Of a stretch of DNA of 64,000 nt, positions 1-8,567 are shown in pieces. Both the position numbers and the translations under genes were made by a program. Each line of letters starts with the position of its first letter. The stretch's first letter is position 1. Source of the DNA: Streptomyces qinzhouensis (GTDB taxonomy: Bacteria > Actinomycetota > Actinomycetes > Streptomycetales > Streptomycetaceae); the NCBI RefSeq assembly GCF_007856155.1, contig NZ_CP042266.1, forward strand, positions 1,798,001 through 1,862,000. Reading direction: 5' to 3'. A model generated the notes under the pieces. That model did not search any database. It worked only from the letters and a program-made list of their open reading frames with translations, and was not told the origin of the DNA.

Positions 1-1063
1 GGGACGCCAGGAAGACCAGGATCACGATCACGGCGAAGACCAGTCCGAGCGCGCCCTCGGTGGTCAGTCCGGAGATCGCCTTGGAGACCGCCGGGCCCTG
101 GTCGGAGACGACCGTGACCTCGGATCCGGCGCCGAGGTCCTTGCGCAGGTCGGGCAGCTTGTCCTTGACGGCGTCGGAGATGGCGACGGCGCTGCCGTCG
201 TTGTCCATGTTCACGAAGAGCCCGAGGCTGGACTTTCCGTTGGTACGGGTGAGGGAGACCGCGGCGGCCGGGGTCTGCGCCACCGTCGCCAGGTCGCCGA
301 GGCGGACGGGCGCACCGCCCGGGCGCGGGATCCGCAGCTCCTGAATCTGCTGGAGGCTGGTGTAGCCGCTGCCCACCTGGACGGTGCGGCTCTTGCCGTC
401 CTCGCTGAAGGAACCGGCCGGCACGCTGGCGCCGCCCGCCGTCAGGGCCGCGCCGAGCGCCGTGGTGTTCAGGCCGGCCCCGGCGAGCTTGGCCTCGTCG
501 GGAGTGACGGAGATCTGGACGTCGCGTACACCGGCGACGGTGATCTGGCCGACGCCGTCGATGTCCTTCAGGGCCGGGATGACGACCCGCTCCAGCTGGT
601 CTTCGAGCGCCTGCTCGTCCTTGGAGGAGGAGCTCACGGCGAGGACCACGGCCGGGATGTCGTCGGTGGAACCGGCGATGACCTCGGGTTCGACGTCCTG
701 GGGCAGCTGGGACCTGGCCCGGTTCACGGCCTGCTGGACATCGGCGATGAGCTGCTTGGTGCCCTCGCCGTACTCGAAGCTGGCCATGATCACGGCGTTG
801 CCCTCGCTCGCCGTGGAGGTGATGCCCTTGATGCCGTCGACCGCCTCGATGGCGTCCTCGAGCGGTTCGACGACCTGCTTCTCCACCAGGTCGGGCGAGG
901 CACCCTCGTACGGTGCGAGAACCGAGACCATCGGCAGTTCGATGGAAGGCAGCAACTGCTGTTTGATCTGGGGGATGGCGATCGCCCCGAAGACGAGCGC
1001 GATGATGGACATCAGTCCCACCAGGGCGCGCTGTTTCAGGCTGAAGCTGGACAGCCAGGACAT
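1..1063 (-). CDS. RND efflux transporter, HAE1/AcrB-like (N-terminal part, cut by window edge)
   Basis: The visible part encodes the first ~354 residues of a resistance-nodulation-division permease, which exports hydrophobic compounds using proton motive force. It opens MSWLSSFSLKQRALVGLM, the usual first membrane helix. It continues into a long extracytoplasmic porter domain with PYEGASPDLVEKQV, NRARSQLPQDVEPE and a DISI/DVQISVTPDEAKLAGAGL-like block, then enters the second membrane helix (FAVIVILVFLAS) at the window edge. The ATG at 1061-1063 has a GAAGGAGAG-type ribosome-binding site about 12 nt upstream. A TATAAG -10-like box lies on the minus strand at 1134-1139. The gene is co-oriented with and downstream of the two-component pair, which may control it. 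The C-terminal half is outside the window. The family call is firm; the substrate is unknown. Confidence 0.9.
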   Translation of the reverse strand, partial: MSWLSSFSLKQRALVGLMSIIALVFGAIAIPQIKQQLLPSIELPMVSVLAPYEGASPDLVEKQVVEPLEDAIEAVDGIKGITSTASEGNAVIMASFEYGEGTKQLIADVQQAVNRARSQLPQDVEPEVIAGSTDDIPAVVLAVSSSSKDEQALEDQLERVVIPALKDIDGVGQITVAGVRDVQISVTPDEAKLAGAGLNTTALGAALTAGGASVPAGSFSEDGKSRTVQVGSGYTSLQQIQELRIPRPGGAPVRLGDLATVAQTPAAAVSLTRTNGKSSLGLFVNMDNDGSAVAISDAVKDKLPDLRKDLGAGSEVTVVSDQGPAVSKAISGLTTEGALGLVFAVIVILVFLAS

Positions 1064-1226
1064 AACCGGTTCGACTCTCCTTCGGGGCTTGCGTTCCGGG
1101 ATATTCCCGGACGGCCGGGGGACGACGGCCCGCTTATACGATCAGCCACCCGGAGAGCGGACCCGTCGCCCCCAGGTCCCGTTCTTTATGCCCCGCATAC
1201 CGCAGCTGGAGTATGCGGCCCTCGTT

Positions 1227-1907
1227 CTACTCCACCCTCGGGCGGACCAGCCCCGACTCGTAGGCGGTGACGACGAGTTGGGCCCGGTCCCGGGCCCCCA
1301 ATTTGGCCATGGCCCGATTCACATGGGTCTTCACGGTCAGCGGGCTGACCGCGAGACGTTCGGCGATCTCGTCGTTGGAGAGCCCGCCCGCGACCAGGAC
1401 GAGAACCTCCCGCTCCCGTCCGGTGAGCGCTTCGAGCCGGTCCGAGTACGGCTCCGAGGTGTCGTCGTCCGGGCCGCCCTGGGCGAGGAACTTGGCGATC
1501 AGCCCCTTGGTGGCGACCGGCGAGAGGAGTGCCTCCCCGGCGGCGGCGATCCGGATGGCGTTGAGGAGTTCCTCGGGCTCGGCACCCTTGCCGAGGAAGC
1601 CGGAGGCCCCGGCGCGCAGCGACCGGACCACGTACTCGTCCACCTCGAAGGTGGTCAGCATCACCACCCGTACCCGGTCCAGTTCGGGATCGGAGCTGAT
1701 CAGCCGGGTGGCGGCCAGACCGTCCATGCCGGGCATCCGGATGTCCATCAGGACGACGTCCGGCCGTTCGGCGCGGGCGAGTTCGACGGCCTCCGCGCCG
1801 TCCGCGGCCTCCCCGACGACGGTCATGTCCGGTTCGGAGTCCACCAGGACCCGGAAAGCGCTGCGCAGCAGCGTCTGATCGTCGACCAGCAAGACCCGGA
1901 TGGTCAT
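1227..1907 (-). CDS. Two-component response regulator, NarL/LuxR type
   Basis: A 226-residue cytoplasmic DNA-binding response regulator. The receiver domain (about 1-120) has the acidic pair D9/D10, the phosphoacceptor D55 in LMDIRMPG and the conserved lysine in GFLGKG near 107. The C-terminal LuxR-type helix-turn-helix spans about 160-210 (LTGREREVLVLVAGGLSNDEIAERL then TVKTHV). Its ATG overlaps the stop of the upstream kinase gene as ATGA, so the two are translationally coupled. The RND exporter follows 163 nt downstream on the same strand and is a plausible target, though that is inference. A NarL-type regulator is certain; the stimulus is not known. Confidence 0.95.
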   Translation of the reverse strand: MTIRVLLVDDQTLLRSAFRVLVDSEPDMTVVGEAADGAEAVELARAERPDVVLMDIRMPGMDGLAATRLISSDPELDRVRVVMLTTFEVDEYVVRSLRAGASGFLGKGAEPEELLNAIRIAAAGEALLSPVATKGLIAKFLAQGGPDDDTSEPYSDRLEALTGREREVLVLVAGGLSNDEIAERLAVSPLTVKTHVNRAMAKLGARDRAQLVVTAYESGLVRPRVE

Positions 1908-3256
1908 GTGTCCTCCCCCGAACGTGCGGTGAGGGGAAGTATCGCCTGGACCCGGAAGCCGCCTCCGTAGCGGGGTCCGGTCGTCAGCCTGCCCCCGAGC
2001 GCGGAGACCCGTTCCCGCATGCCGAGGAGTCCGTGGCCGGTGCCGCCGATCTCGTGCGGCGGGCCGCCGTCGGGGGCGATCGCGTCGGGCGCCGGGACGC
2101 CCGGGGCCCCGGCGGTGTCCGGGGCGCCGGGCCGGGGTTCGCCGGTGCCGGGGGCCGGGGGCGCGGCCGTCCTGTACGGCATCCGGCCGGAGATCCCGTT
2201 GTCGAGGACCGTGACCTCCAGGGTCGAGCCCACCCGGATCACGCTGACCTCGGCCTTGGCGTCCGGTCCCGCGTGCTTGCGGACATTGGTCAGCGCCTCC
2301 TGGATGATCCGGTAGGCGGCCAGATCGACCGCCGCGGTACGGCGGGTGCCCTCGTCGGCGCGGGCCACCTCCACCGGAAGGCCGGACTGCCGGAAGGTGG
2401 TGACCAGTTCGTCGAGGACGTCGAGCCCGGGCGCCGGTTCGGTGGGGGCCTCCGGATCGCCGGACTGCCGCAGCAGTCCGACGGTGGCCCGCAGTTCGTT
2501 CAGTGCCGAGCGGCTGGCCTCCCGGACATGCGCCAGCGCCTCCTTCGCCTGGTCGGGGCGGCGGTCCATGACATGGGCCGCGACCCCCGCCTGCACATTG
2601 ACCAGGGCGATGTGATGGGCGACGACATCGTGCAGATCGCGGGCGATCCGCAGCCGCTCCTCGGCGACCCGCCGGCGGGCCTCCTCGTCACGGGTGCGCT
2701 CGGCCCGTTCGGCCCGCTCCTTGATGGCCTCGACGACATCACGGCGGCTGCGCACCGCGTCCCCCGCGGCGGCCGCCATCCCGGTCCAGGCGAAGATGCC
2801 GAGGTTCTCCTGGGTGTACCAGGGGGTGCTGCCGAAGAACATCGCGGTGCCGGTGAGGGCGGTCATCGTCAGCAGGCCCGCCCGCCAGGTGGTGGCCCGG
2901 CCGGTGCGGGAGGCGACGGTGTAGAGGGCGATGACGGCGGCCATCGCGACGGGCGCGGGCCGGTTGCCGTAGACGAGCTCGACCGCCGTCAGCACCCCCG
3001 TGAAGACGAGGACCGCCATCGGATCCCGGCGGCGGTGCACCAGCGCGGCGGCGGCCAGGGTCATCAGGACCAGGCTGCGCTCGTCGGGGGTGCGGACCCG
3101 GAACCGCGGACCGTGCTCCCCGTACCCGTAAGGCTCGGCGAACGAGCCCACGACCATACAGAGGAAAACGGTGGCCGCGAGAGCTCCGTCGAGCGCCACG
3201 GGGTGCGCGCGCAGCCAGCACCGGGTCCGGTTGAAGCCGTCGGCGAGGGTCGTCAC
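1904..3256 (-). CDS. Sensor histidine kinase, HisKA_3 (NarX/LiaS-like)
   Basis: A membrane histidine kinase of about 450 residues that should phosphorylate the coupled response regulator. The N-terminal third is a hydrophobic membrane domain. The HisKA_3 dimerisation box RIARDLHDVVAHH places the phosphoacceptor His near residue 209. The ATPase domain includes the N box (QEALTNVRKHA) and the G box (GHGLLGMRERVSALGG); between them is a Pro/Ala/Gly-rich insert of about 45 residues (TAAPPAPGTGEPRPG onward) that is unusual inside an ATPase domain. The GTG at 3254-3256 is preferred. A TACCGT -10 box sits 8 nt upstream on the minus strand (3265-3270), which would give a leaderless or near-leaderless mRNA. 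A longer open frame to 3412 runs through a repeat and a terminator-like hairpin and is unlikely to be translated. Confidence 0.88.
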   Translation of the reverse strand: MTTLADGFNRTRCWLRAHPVALDGALAATVFLCMVVGSFAEPYGYGEHGPRFRVRTPDERSLVLMTLAAAALVHRRRDPMAVLVFTGVLTAVELVYGNRPAPVAMAAVIALYTVASRTGRATTWRAGLLTMTALTGTAMFFGSTPWYTQENLGIFAWTGMAAAAGDAVRSRRDVVEAIKERAERAERTRDEEARRRVAEERLRIARDLHDVVAHHIALVNVQAGVAAHVMDRRPDQAKEALAHVREASRSALNELRATVGLLRQSGDPEAPTEPAPGLDVLDELVTTFRQSGLPVEVARADEGTRRTAAVDLAAYRIIQEALTNVRKHAGPDAKAEVSVIRVGSTLEVTVLDNGISGRMPYRTAAPPAPGTGEPRPGAPDTAGAPGVPAPDAIAPDGGPPHEIGGTGHGLLGMRERVSALGGRLTTGPRYGGGFRVQAILPLTARSGEDT

Positions 3257-3264
3257 GTCAAGCA

Positions 3265-3270
3265 ACGGTA
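3265..3270 (-). promoter_or_regulatory. -10 box (TACCGT) of a probable leaderless promoter for the kinase gene
   Basis: TACCGT on the minus strand ends 8 nt before the GTG start of the histidine kinase, with no Shine-Dalgarno sequence between them. The same TAnnnT-to-start arrangement recurs at several other genes here. Confidence 0.5.
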
Positions 3271-3311
3271 CGGCGTGTCGCCCCCGGAAACTCCCGATCC
3301 GGCCTAGACCG

Positions 3312-3328
3312 TCTCTTTCGGATCTTGC
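3312..3328. repeat. 17-bp remnant of a dispersed repeat
   Basis: TCTCTTTCGGATCTTGC is identical to the left end of the 162-bp inverted-repeat element at 30332-30493. No matching right end was found nearby, so this looks like a solo end or remnant. Confidence 0.6.
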
Positions 3329-3350
3329 CGGCGCCGCACTCTGTCGACGC

Positions 3351-3389
3351 GCCGGACGAGGGCGCCGGACGAGGGCGCCGGACGAGGGC
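3351..3389. repeat. Three tandem copies of a 13-bp unit
   Basis: GCCGGACGAGGGC occurs three times head to tail (3351, 3364, 3377), followed by a partial copy to 3396. It lies between the kinase gene and the pspAA terminator. Tandem copies of this length are prone to slippage. Confidence 0.8.
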
Positions 3390-3404
3390 GCCGGAGAACG
3401 CGTC

Positions 3405-3432
3405 GAGCCCACCGGGGGTGGCCGGTGGGCTC
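3405..3432 (-). terminator. Hairpin terminator downstream of pspA-pspAA
   Basis: GAGCCCACCGG pairs perfectly with CCGGTGGGCTC (11 bp) around a 6-nt loop. It lies 72 nt beyond the pspAA stop. There is no U-tract, which is usual in this genus. Confidence 0.6.
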
Positions 3433-3503
3433 GGTGCGTTGTCGGAGTGTGTGCCCGGCGGCGGGCGGGACGGGCCCGCTCCGCCGTACCGGGACGAAGC
3501 CGG

Positions 3504-3782
3504 TCAGCCGGGGATGAAGCCCCAGTCGCCGAAGAGCTCGCGGACCTCCTCCAGGGTGGCCCCGGGGGCCGGGAGGATCAGCTCGGAGGGTTCCAGCGCA
3601 TCGTCCGGAAGGGGCTCTCCCAGTTCTCGGACCCGGGTGAGCAGAGCGGTGAAGGTACGGCGGAATCCGTCCTCATCGCCCTGCTCCAGCTCGGCGAGCA
3701 GTTCGTCGTCGAGCTTGTTCAGCTCGGCGAAGTGGCTGTCCGCCAGCCTCAGCTGGCCCTCCCCCATGATCCGTACGATCAT
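3504..3782 (-). CDS. pspAA: PspA-associated protein PspAA
   Basis: A 92-residue acidic cytoplasmic protein starting MIVRIMGEGQLRL and ending GDWGFIPG. This is the pattern of the small PspAA partner found next to pspA in actinobacteria. ADSHFAELNKLDDELL and the FRRTFTALLTRVRELGEPLP block are typical. The ATG at 3780-3782 has a GAGGGG ribosome-binding site 6 nt upstream. It follows pspA on the same strand after 71 nt, so the two are probably co-transcribed. Its role with PspA in membrane-stress response is inferred from gene association. Confidence 0.88.
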   Translation of the reverse strand: MIVRIMGEGQLRLADSHFAELNKLDDELLAELEQGDEDGFRRTFTALLTRVRELGEPLPDDALEPSELILPAPGATLEEVRELFGDWGFIPG

Positions 3783-3853
3783 GACGAGCCCCTCATTTCC
3801 CGATGTACCGATCCGTGCTGTTCAGCGCCGGTAGTGGTGGGTTTCCGCCGCGG

Positions 3854-4636
3854 TCAGTGCTTGTTGAAGTCGGGCCGGCCCGAGGTGTCCTGCGCCGAGC
3901 CGCCCTCGATGGCCTGCTGGCCGGTGCCGCTGCCGCCGGCCAGTTCGGCCTTCATCCGCTGAAGCTCCAGCTCGACGTCCGTCCCGCCGGAGATCCGGTC
4001 CAGTTCGGCGGCGATATCGTCCTTGGCCATACCGGTCGGGTCGTCGAGCGCGCCCGAGGCGAGCAGCTCGTCGATGGCCCCGGCCCGGGCCTGGAGCTGG
4101 GCGGTCTTGTCCTCGGCCCGCTGGATCGCCAGACCGACATCGCCCATCTCCTCGGAGATGCCGGTGAAGGCCTCGCCGATCCGGGTCTGGGCCTGGGCCG
4201 CGGTGTAGGTGGCCTTGAGGGTCTCCTTCTTGGTGCGGAAGGCGTCGACCTTGGTCTGGAGCCGCTGGGCCGCGAGGGTCAGCTTCTCCTCCTCGCCCTG
4301 AAGCGTGCTGTGCTGGGTCTCCAGGTCGCTGACCTGCTGCTGGAGGGCGGCGCGCCGGGACAGCGCCTCACGGGCCAGGTCCTCCCGGCCGAGCGCCAGC
4401 GCCTTGCGGCCCTGGTCCTCCAGCTTGGACGACTGGCCCTGCAACTGGTTGAGCTGAAGCTCCAGACGCTTGCGGGAGGTCGCCACGTCGGCCACTCCGC
4501 GGCGCACCTTCTGCAACAGCTCCAACTGCTTCTGATACGAGTAATCAAGGGTCTCGCGCGGGTCCTCGGCCCGGTCAAGGGCCTTGTTCGCCTTCGCGCG
4601 GAAGATCATCCCCATACGCTTCATGACACCGCTCAT
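3854..4636 (-). CDS. pspA: Phage shock protein A / IM30 family
   Basis: A 260-residue PspA/IM30 (ESCRT-III-like) protein, expected to bind the inner face of stressed cytoplasmic membrane and help maintain proton motive force. It starts MSGVMKRMGMIFRAKANKALD, with the amphipathic N-terminal helix, and continues as a long alpha-helical coiled coil rich in Q, E, L and R (about 25-190). The C-terminal part (GGTDVELELQRMKAELAGGSG) is an actinobacterial tail extension. The length fits the family. A purine-rich AGAAGGGGG lies upstream of the ATG. It heads the pspA-pspAA unit and is divergent from the DUF3043 gene. Confidence 0.93.
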   Translation of the reverse strand: MSGVMKRMGMIFRAKANKALDRAEDPRETLDYSYQKQLELLQKVRRGVADVATSRKRLELQLNQLQGQSSKLEDQGRKALALGREDLAREALSRRAALQQQVSDLETQHSTLQGEEEKLTLAAQRLQTKVDAFRTKKETLKATYTAAQAQTRIGEAFTGISEEMGDVGLAIQRAEDKTAQLQARAGAIDELLASGALDDPTGMAKDDIAAELDRISGGTDVELELQRMKAELAGGSGTGQQAIEGGSAQDTSGRPDFNKH

Positions 4637-4999
4637 GGGCTTCGCGCGCCCCCTTCTGACGGACTACAGCTCCAGCACTCCAACAGAACCCACAGTACGG
4701 GCCCTGCCTCCATTACCGCACTGTTCGAGCACAGATGCGCTCCTCCCCAAGGACGACTGCGCACGGCGTCCGATCCGGCGCAAGGAGTAGACGAGTCTCA
4801 GGGTCGCCGCCCGGGCGGGGTCTCCCGGGCACCCTGCGCTCACTCCTCGCACCACCGCGCTTCCCGTGCGCGGTACGGGCCGAAGGCCGTTCCGGTGCCG
4901 ATTTCGGCGCGGCCTCCTTTCAGTACACACGTACGGTGTTGCCGTTTCGTTCCCATCCGGCGTCGGGTCCATGCGGCCGACCCCGTACCCTTGGTTTTT
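4637..4999. other. Divergent intergenic region between pspA and the DUF3043 gene (363 bp)
   Basis: No coding region is supported. The region must carry the pspA promoter (minus strand) and the DUF3043 promoter (plus strand), of which only the -10 box at 4986-4991 is clear. No strong inverted repeat was seen. Confidence 0.5.
4986..4991 (+). promoter_or_regulatory. -10 box (TACCCT) of a leaderless promoter
   Basis: TACCCT is followed after 8 nt by the GTG start at 5000. No ribosome-binding site is present, so transcription probably begins at or next to the start codon. Confidence 0.6.
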
Positions 5000-5596
5000 G
5001 TGTTCCGTAGCCGCGCCAAGACAGAGAAGGCCCCCGCCGAGCAGTTGACGGCGGCCGACTCCCAGCAGACCCGCGATCCGCAGGCCCCGAAGGGCCGCCC
5101 GACTCCCAAGCGGAGCCAGGCCGAGAGCCAGCGCCGCCGTGCCGCCACGCAGCCGCGTGACCGCAAGGCGGCGATGAAGCAGGCGCGGGCGACCCGGCGG
5201 ACGGAGCTCGCGCGTCAGCGCGAGGCTCTGGCCAGTGGTGACGAGCGGTATCTCCCCGCCCGTGACAAGGGTCCGGTCCGCCGCTTCGTCCGCGATTTCG
5301 TGGACTCCCGCTTCTGCATCGCGGAATTCTTCCTGCCGATGGCGGTGATCATCCTCGTACTGAGCATGATCCGCGTCGGTCAGCTCCAGACCATCTCCCT
5401 GCTGCTCTGGCTCGGTGTGATCGTCATGATCATCATCGACTCGGTGGGTCTGACGATCCGGATGAAGAAGCAGCTCAACGAGCGCTTCCCGGACGAGCCC
5501 AAGCGCGGCGCCGTCGCCTACGGTCTGATGCGGACCCTCCAGATGCGCCGGCTCCGTCTGCCGAAGCCGCAGGTCAAGCGCGGAGAGCGGCCCTGA
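5000..5596 (+). CDS. DUF3043 domain-containing membrane protein
   Basis: A 198-residue protein, VFRSRAKTEKAP at the N-terminus. The first ~90 residues are highly charged and hydrophilic (many Q, R, K; RRRAATQPRDRKAAMKQAR). Then come the DUF3043 core YLPARDKGPVRRFVRDFVDSR and two membrane helices (FFLPMAVIILVLSMI and LLLWLGVIVMIIIDSVGLTI), ending in a basic tail. DUF3043 proteins are conserved across actinobacteria without assigned function. The GTG at 5000 is chosen because of the leaderless -10 box. An in-frame TTG at 4991 overlaps that box. Confidence 0.88.
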   Translation: MFRSRAKTEKAPAEQLTAADSQQTRDPQAPKGRPTPKRSQAESQRRRAATQPRDRKAAMKQARATRRTELARQREALASGDERYLPARDKGPVRRFVRDFVDSRFCIAEFFLPMAVIILVLSMIRVGQLQTISLLLWLGVIVMIIIDSVGLTIRMKKQLNERFPDEPKRGAVAYGLMRTLQMRRLRLPKPQVKRGERP

Positions 5597-5712
5597 GCGG
5601 TCAGTCGCCCGGCGGATCCGCGCCGGGCGGACCGGCAGCCGCCGGTCTCGAGTCCGGGCTGCCCGAAAGCACCCCGCCCGTCGCGTCCGCCCCTGGGACC
5701 GCCGAGGCCACC

Positions 5713-6498
5713 GTGCCGCTGGCCCCCGGGGCCGTACGGGAACTCCTCCGCGAGGAGCTGCTCGCCCGCCAGCTCGACGAGCAGATCGTCGCCCGCTATC
5801 CGGTGGGCCGGCGGCTGCGGATCCTCGACGTCGGCACGGGTCGCGGCCTTCAGGCGCTGCGCCTGGCCCGGGCCGGGCACACGATCACCGGTCTGGAATC
5901 CGGTCCCGAGCTGCTGACGGCCGCCCGTGAGGCGCTGTCCGCCGAGCCCGCCGGGATCCAGGAGCGGGTCCGGCTGATCGAGGGCGACGGCCGGGAGACC
6001 GGGGTCCACTTCGCTCCCGGCAGCTTCGACGTGGTGCTCTGCCACGGGGTGCTGATGAGCTCCCCGGAGCCCGACGCGGTGCTCGCGGGGCTCGCCCGGG
6101 TGCTGGCACCCGGCGGTCTGCTCTCCCTCGTCGTACGGAACGCGGACGCGCTCGCCCTGGGCCCCGGTCTCGCCGGTGACTGGGCGGGGGCGCTGTCGGC
6201 ACTGGAGCCGGACGCCACCGCCTTCACCGACGAGCGGACCGGCCGGGCGCTGCGAGCCGACAAACTGGACGCGCTCACCGCCACCCTCGCGGGAATCGCC
6301 GCGCCGCTGCACGTCTGGTACGGCGTGCAGGTGTTCAGCGAGTGGGCGGACGACGCACGGCTCCCGGTGGTGCCGGAGGGCGGCCGGGACCGGTCACCGG
6401 GCCTCGACCGGCTGCTGGCCGCGGAGGACCGGGCCGGGCGGACGGATCCGTACCGGCGGACCGCGGCGCTGCTGCACCTCTGCGGGGTCCGGGGCTGA
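5713..6498 (+). CDS. Class I SAM-dependent methyltransferase
   Basis: Rossmann-fold methyltransferase with motif I ILDVGTGRGLQALRLA, an acidic ligand after strand 2 (LESG), motif IV FDVVLCHGVLM and a following LARVLAPGGLLSLVVRN, the standard order. The substrate is not identifiable. Two starts are possible. The GTG at 5713 gives 261 residues but has a weak ribosome-binding site. An in-frame CTG at 5593 overlaps the DUF3043 stop codon and has GGAG 7 nt upstream; it would add a 40-residue Gly/Pro-rich leader. Co-orientation and overlap suggest one operon with DUF3043. Confidence 0.85.
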   Translation: MPLAPGAVRELLREELLARQLDEQIVARYPVGRRLRILDVGTGRGLQALRLARAGHTITGLESGPELLTAAREALSAEPAGIQERVRLIEGDGRETGVHFAPGSFDVVLCHGVLMSSPEPDAVLAGLARVLAPGGLLSLVVRNADALALGPGLAGDWAGALSALEPDATAFTDERTGRALRADKLDALTATLAGIAAPLHVWYGVQVFSEWADDARLPVVPEGGRDRSPGLDRLLAAEDRAGRTDPYRRTAALLHLCGVRG

Positions 6499-6587
6499 TC
6501 CCGGCCCGATCAGGGAGCAACGGGTCGCTCCGGTGATATTCGGCCGCGCTGTCAGGCAGAACCGGGCCGCCCTGCGTCCCCGGACAC

Positions 6588-8432
6588 GTGAGCACCACCG
6601 AAACCACCCGAAATGACGACCCCGTCGAGGCCGTGCCGGCTGACGACGTCCGCTCCGACACCACACCCGCGCTGACCGCCGGGGAGACCTGGCGTGCGCT
6701 GTACGGCCACTTCCGGCCGCACCGCTGGGCCGTCGTGCTCGGCGCGCTCTGCGCCCTGGCCGGGGCCGCCGCCGGACTCGCCCAGCCGCTGGCCGCCAAA
6801 TCGCTGGTGGACCGGCTGGGCGGCTCCGACTCCATCAGCGGTGTGCTGATCCTGCTGACGGCGCTGGTGCTGGTCGGTACCGCGATCGAAGCGGTGGGGG
6901 CGTACGTCCTCGACCGCACCGCCGAATCGGTGGTGCTGGCCGCCCGCCGTACCCTGATCGGCCGGCTGCTGCGGCTGAGGCTGCCGGAGGTGGAGCGGAC
7001 CCAGCCGGGTGATCTGATGTCCCGGGTCACCTCGGACACCACCCTGCTGAAGGCGGTCACCACCCGGTCCGTGGTGGCGGCGATCAGCGGCGGGGTGACC
7101 TTCCTGGCCACGATCGTGCTGATGGGCCTGATGGACCCGGTGCTGCTCGGGGTCACCCTGGGGGTGATCCTGCTGATCGGCGGGGCGGTCGCCCTGGTCA
7201 TGCCGCAGATCTCCAAGGCGGCGAAGAAGTCCCAGGAGGCGGTCGGCGAGATCTCCACGGTGCTGGAACGGGCCTTCGGCGCGTTCCGGACCATCAAGGC
7301 CTCCGGGGCGGAGGCCCGGGAGGCGGCGGTGGTGGACCGGGCGGCGACCCGGGCCTGGAAGTACGGCGTACGGTCCTCGAAGTGGGAGGCCGTGGCCTTC
7401 ACGTCGATCGGGCTCTCCGTCCAGGTGTCGTTCCTGGCGGTGCTGGGCGTCGGCGGGGCGCGGGTGGCGTCCGGGGAGATCCCGGTCTCCACCCTGGTGG
7501 CGTTCCTGCTCTTCCTCTTCTATCTGATCGAACCCGTGACCTCTCTGGTGGACGCGGCCACGCAGTACCAGGTCGGAGCGGCGGCGATCGCCCGGATCGT
7601 GGAGGCGGAACGGCTGGCGACCGAGGACCCGGGACCGGCCGGGGGCGCGCCCGCGGCGGCGGGGCGGGCGGCGGCGGTCGAGTTCGACGACGTCCGCTTC
7701 CGCTACCGCGCCGAGCTGCCGTACGTCCACCACGGTGTCTCCTTCACCGTGCCGGGCGCCGGGATGACCGCCTTCGTCGGCCCGTCCGGCGCGGGCAAGA
7801 CCACCGTCTTCGGACTGATCGAACGGTTCTACGAGACTTCCGGCGGCCGGATCCTGATCGACGGGCGCGATATCCGGGAGTGGCCGCTGGCCGAACTGCG
7901 GGCGTCCATCGGATATGTGGAGCAGGACGCGCCCGTGCTGTCGGGCACCCTGCGCGAGAACCTCGTCTTCGCGGCGCCGGACGCGGCCGACGACGCCATC
8001 CGGGACGTGCTGGTACGGGCCCGGCTCGACGGGCTCGTCGACAGGCTTCCCGACGGTCTGGACACCGTCGTCGGGCATCGCGGCTCCAAACTGTCCGGCG
8101 GGGAGCGCCAGCGGGTCGCGATAGCCCGGGCGCTGCTGCGCCGCCCCAGGCTGCTGCTCCTCGACGAGGCCACCTCCCAGCTCGACGCGGTCAACGAGAT
8201 GGCGTTGCGGGACGTGGTCGCGGAGGTGGCGCGGGATGTGACGGTGCTGGTCGTGGCACACCGGCTGTCGACGGTGACCCTGGCCGACCGGATCGTGGTG
8301 ATGGACGCGGGCCGGGTCCGGGCGGTGGGCACCCATGCCGAGCTGGTGGCGCGGGATCCGCTGTACGGGGAGCTGGCGGCCACCCAGTTCCTGGCGTCCG
8401 CGCCGGGCGAGGCGGCGGGGGCCCGGATCTGA
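6588..8432 (+). CDS. ABC transporter, fused permease and ATP-binding protein (exporter type)
   Basis: A 614-residue half-transporter that should act as a homodimer or heterodimer in drug, lipid or peptide export. The membrane domain with about six helices covers residues 40-330. The nucleotide-binding domain has Walker A GPSGAGKT (398-405), Q-loop Q446, signature LSGGERQ (502-508), Walker [10 protein letters not shown] (523-531) and H-loop His558. All ATPase residues are intact. The GTG at 6588 is the start, giving [11 protein letters not shown]. It follows the methyltransferase by 90 nt. The substrate cannot be predicted from sequence. Confidence 0.93.
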   Translation: MSTTETTRNDDPVEAVPADDVRSDTTPALTAGETWRALYGHFRPHRWAVVLGALCALAGAAAGLAQPLAAKSLVDRLGGSDSISGVLILLTALVLVGTAIEAVGAYVLDRTAESVVLAARRTLIGRLLRLRLPEVERTQPGDLMSRVTSDTTLLKAVTTRSVVAAISGGVTFLATIVLMGLMDPVLLGVTLGVILLIGGAVALVMPQISKAAKKSQEAVGEISTVLERAFGAFRTIKASGAEAREAAVVDRAATRAWKYGVRSSKWEAVAFTSIGLSVQVSFLAVLGVGGARVASGEIPVSTLVAFLLFLFYLIEPVTSLVDAATQYQVGAAAIARIVEAERLATEDPGPAGGAPAAAGRAAAVEFDDVRFRYRAELPYVHHGVSFTVPGAGMTAFVGPSGAGKTTVFGLIERFYETSGGRILIDGRDIREWPLAELRASIGYVEQDAPVLSGTLRENLVFAAPDAADDAIRDVLVRARLDGLVDRLPDGLDTVVGHRGSKLSGGERQRVAIARALLRRPRLLLLDEATSQLDAVNEMALRDVVAEVARDVTVLVVAHRLSTVTLADRIVVMDAGRVRAVGTHAELVARDPLYGELAATQFLASAPGEAAGARI

Positions 8433-8505
8433 CGGAAGGCCCGGGGCCCGGCGGCCGGGCGGGGCGGATCTGACGGAAGGCCCGGGCCCGGCGGCCGGGC
8501 GGGGC
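8425..8505. repeat. 40/41-bp tandem duplication spanning the exporter stop codon
   Basis: Copy 1 (8425-8465) contains the last codons and the stop of the exporter gene. Copy 2 (8466-8505) repeats it with one G deleted. Each copy holds a GC hairpin (CCCGG..CCGGG), so the duplication also doubles a terminator-like structure. Confidence 0.85.
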
Positions 8506-8567
8506 GGACCACCTGATCGGAGGCGTACAACAGGCCATCGGGGGCGGGCCGCGGGGAGACTCCGAGC

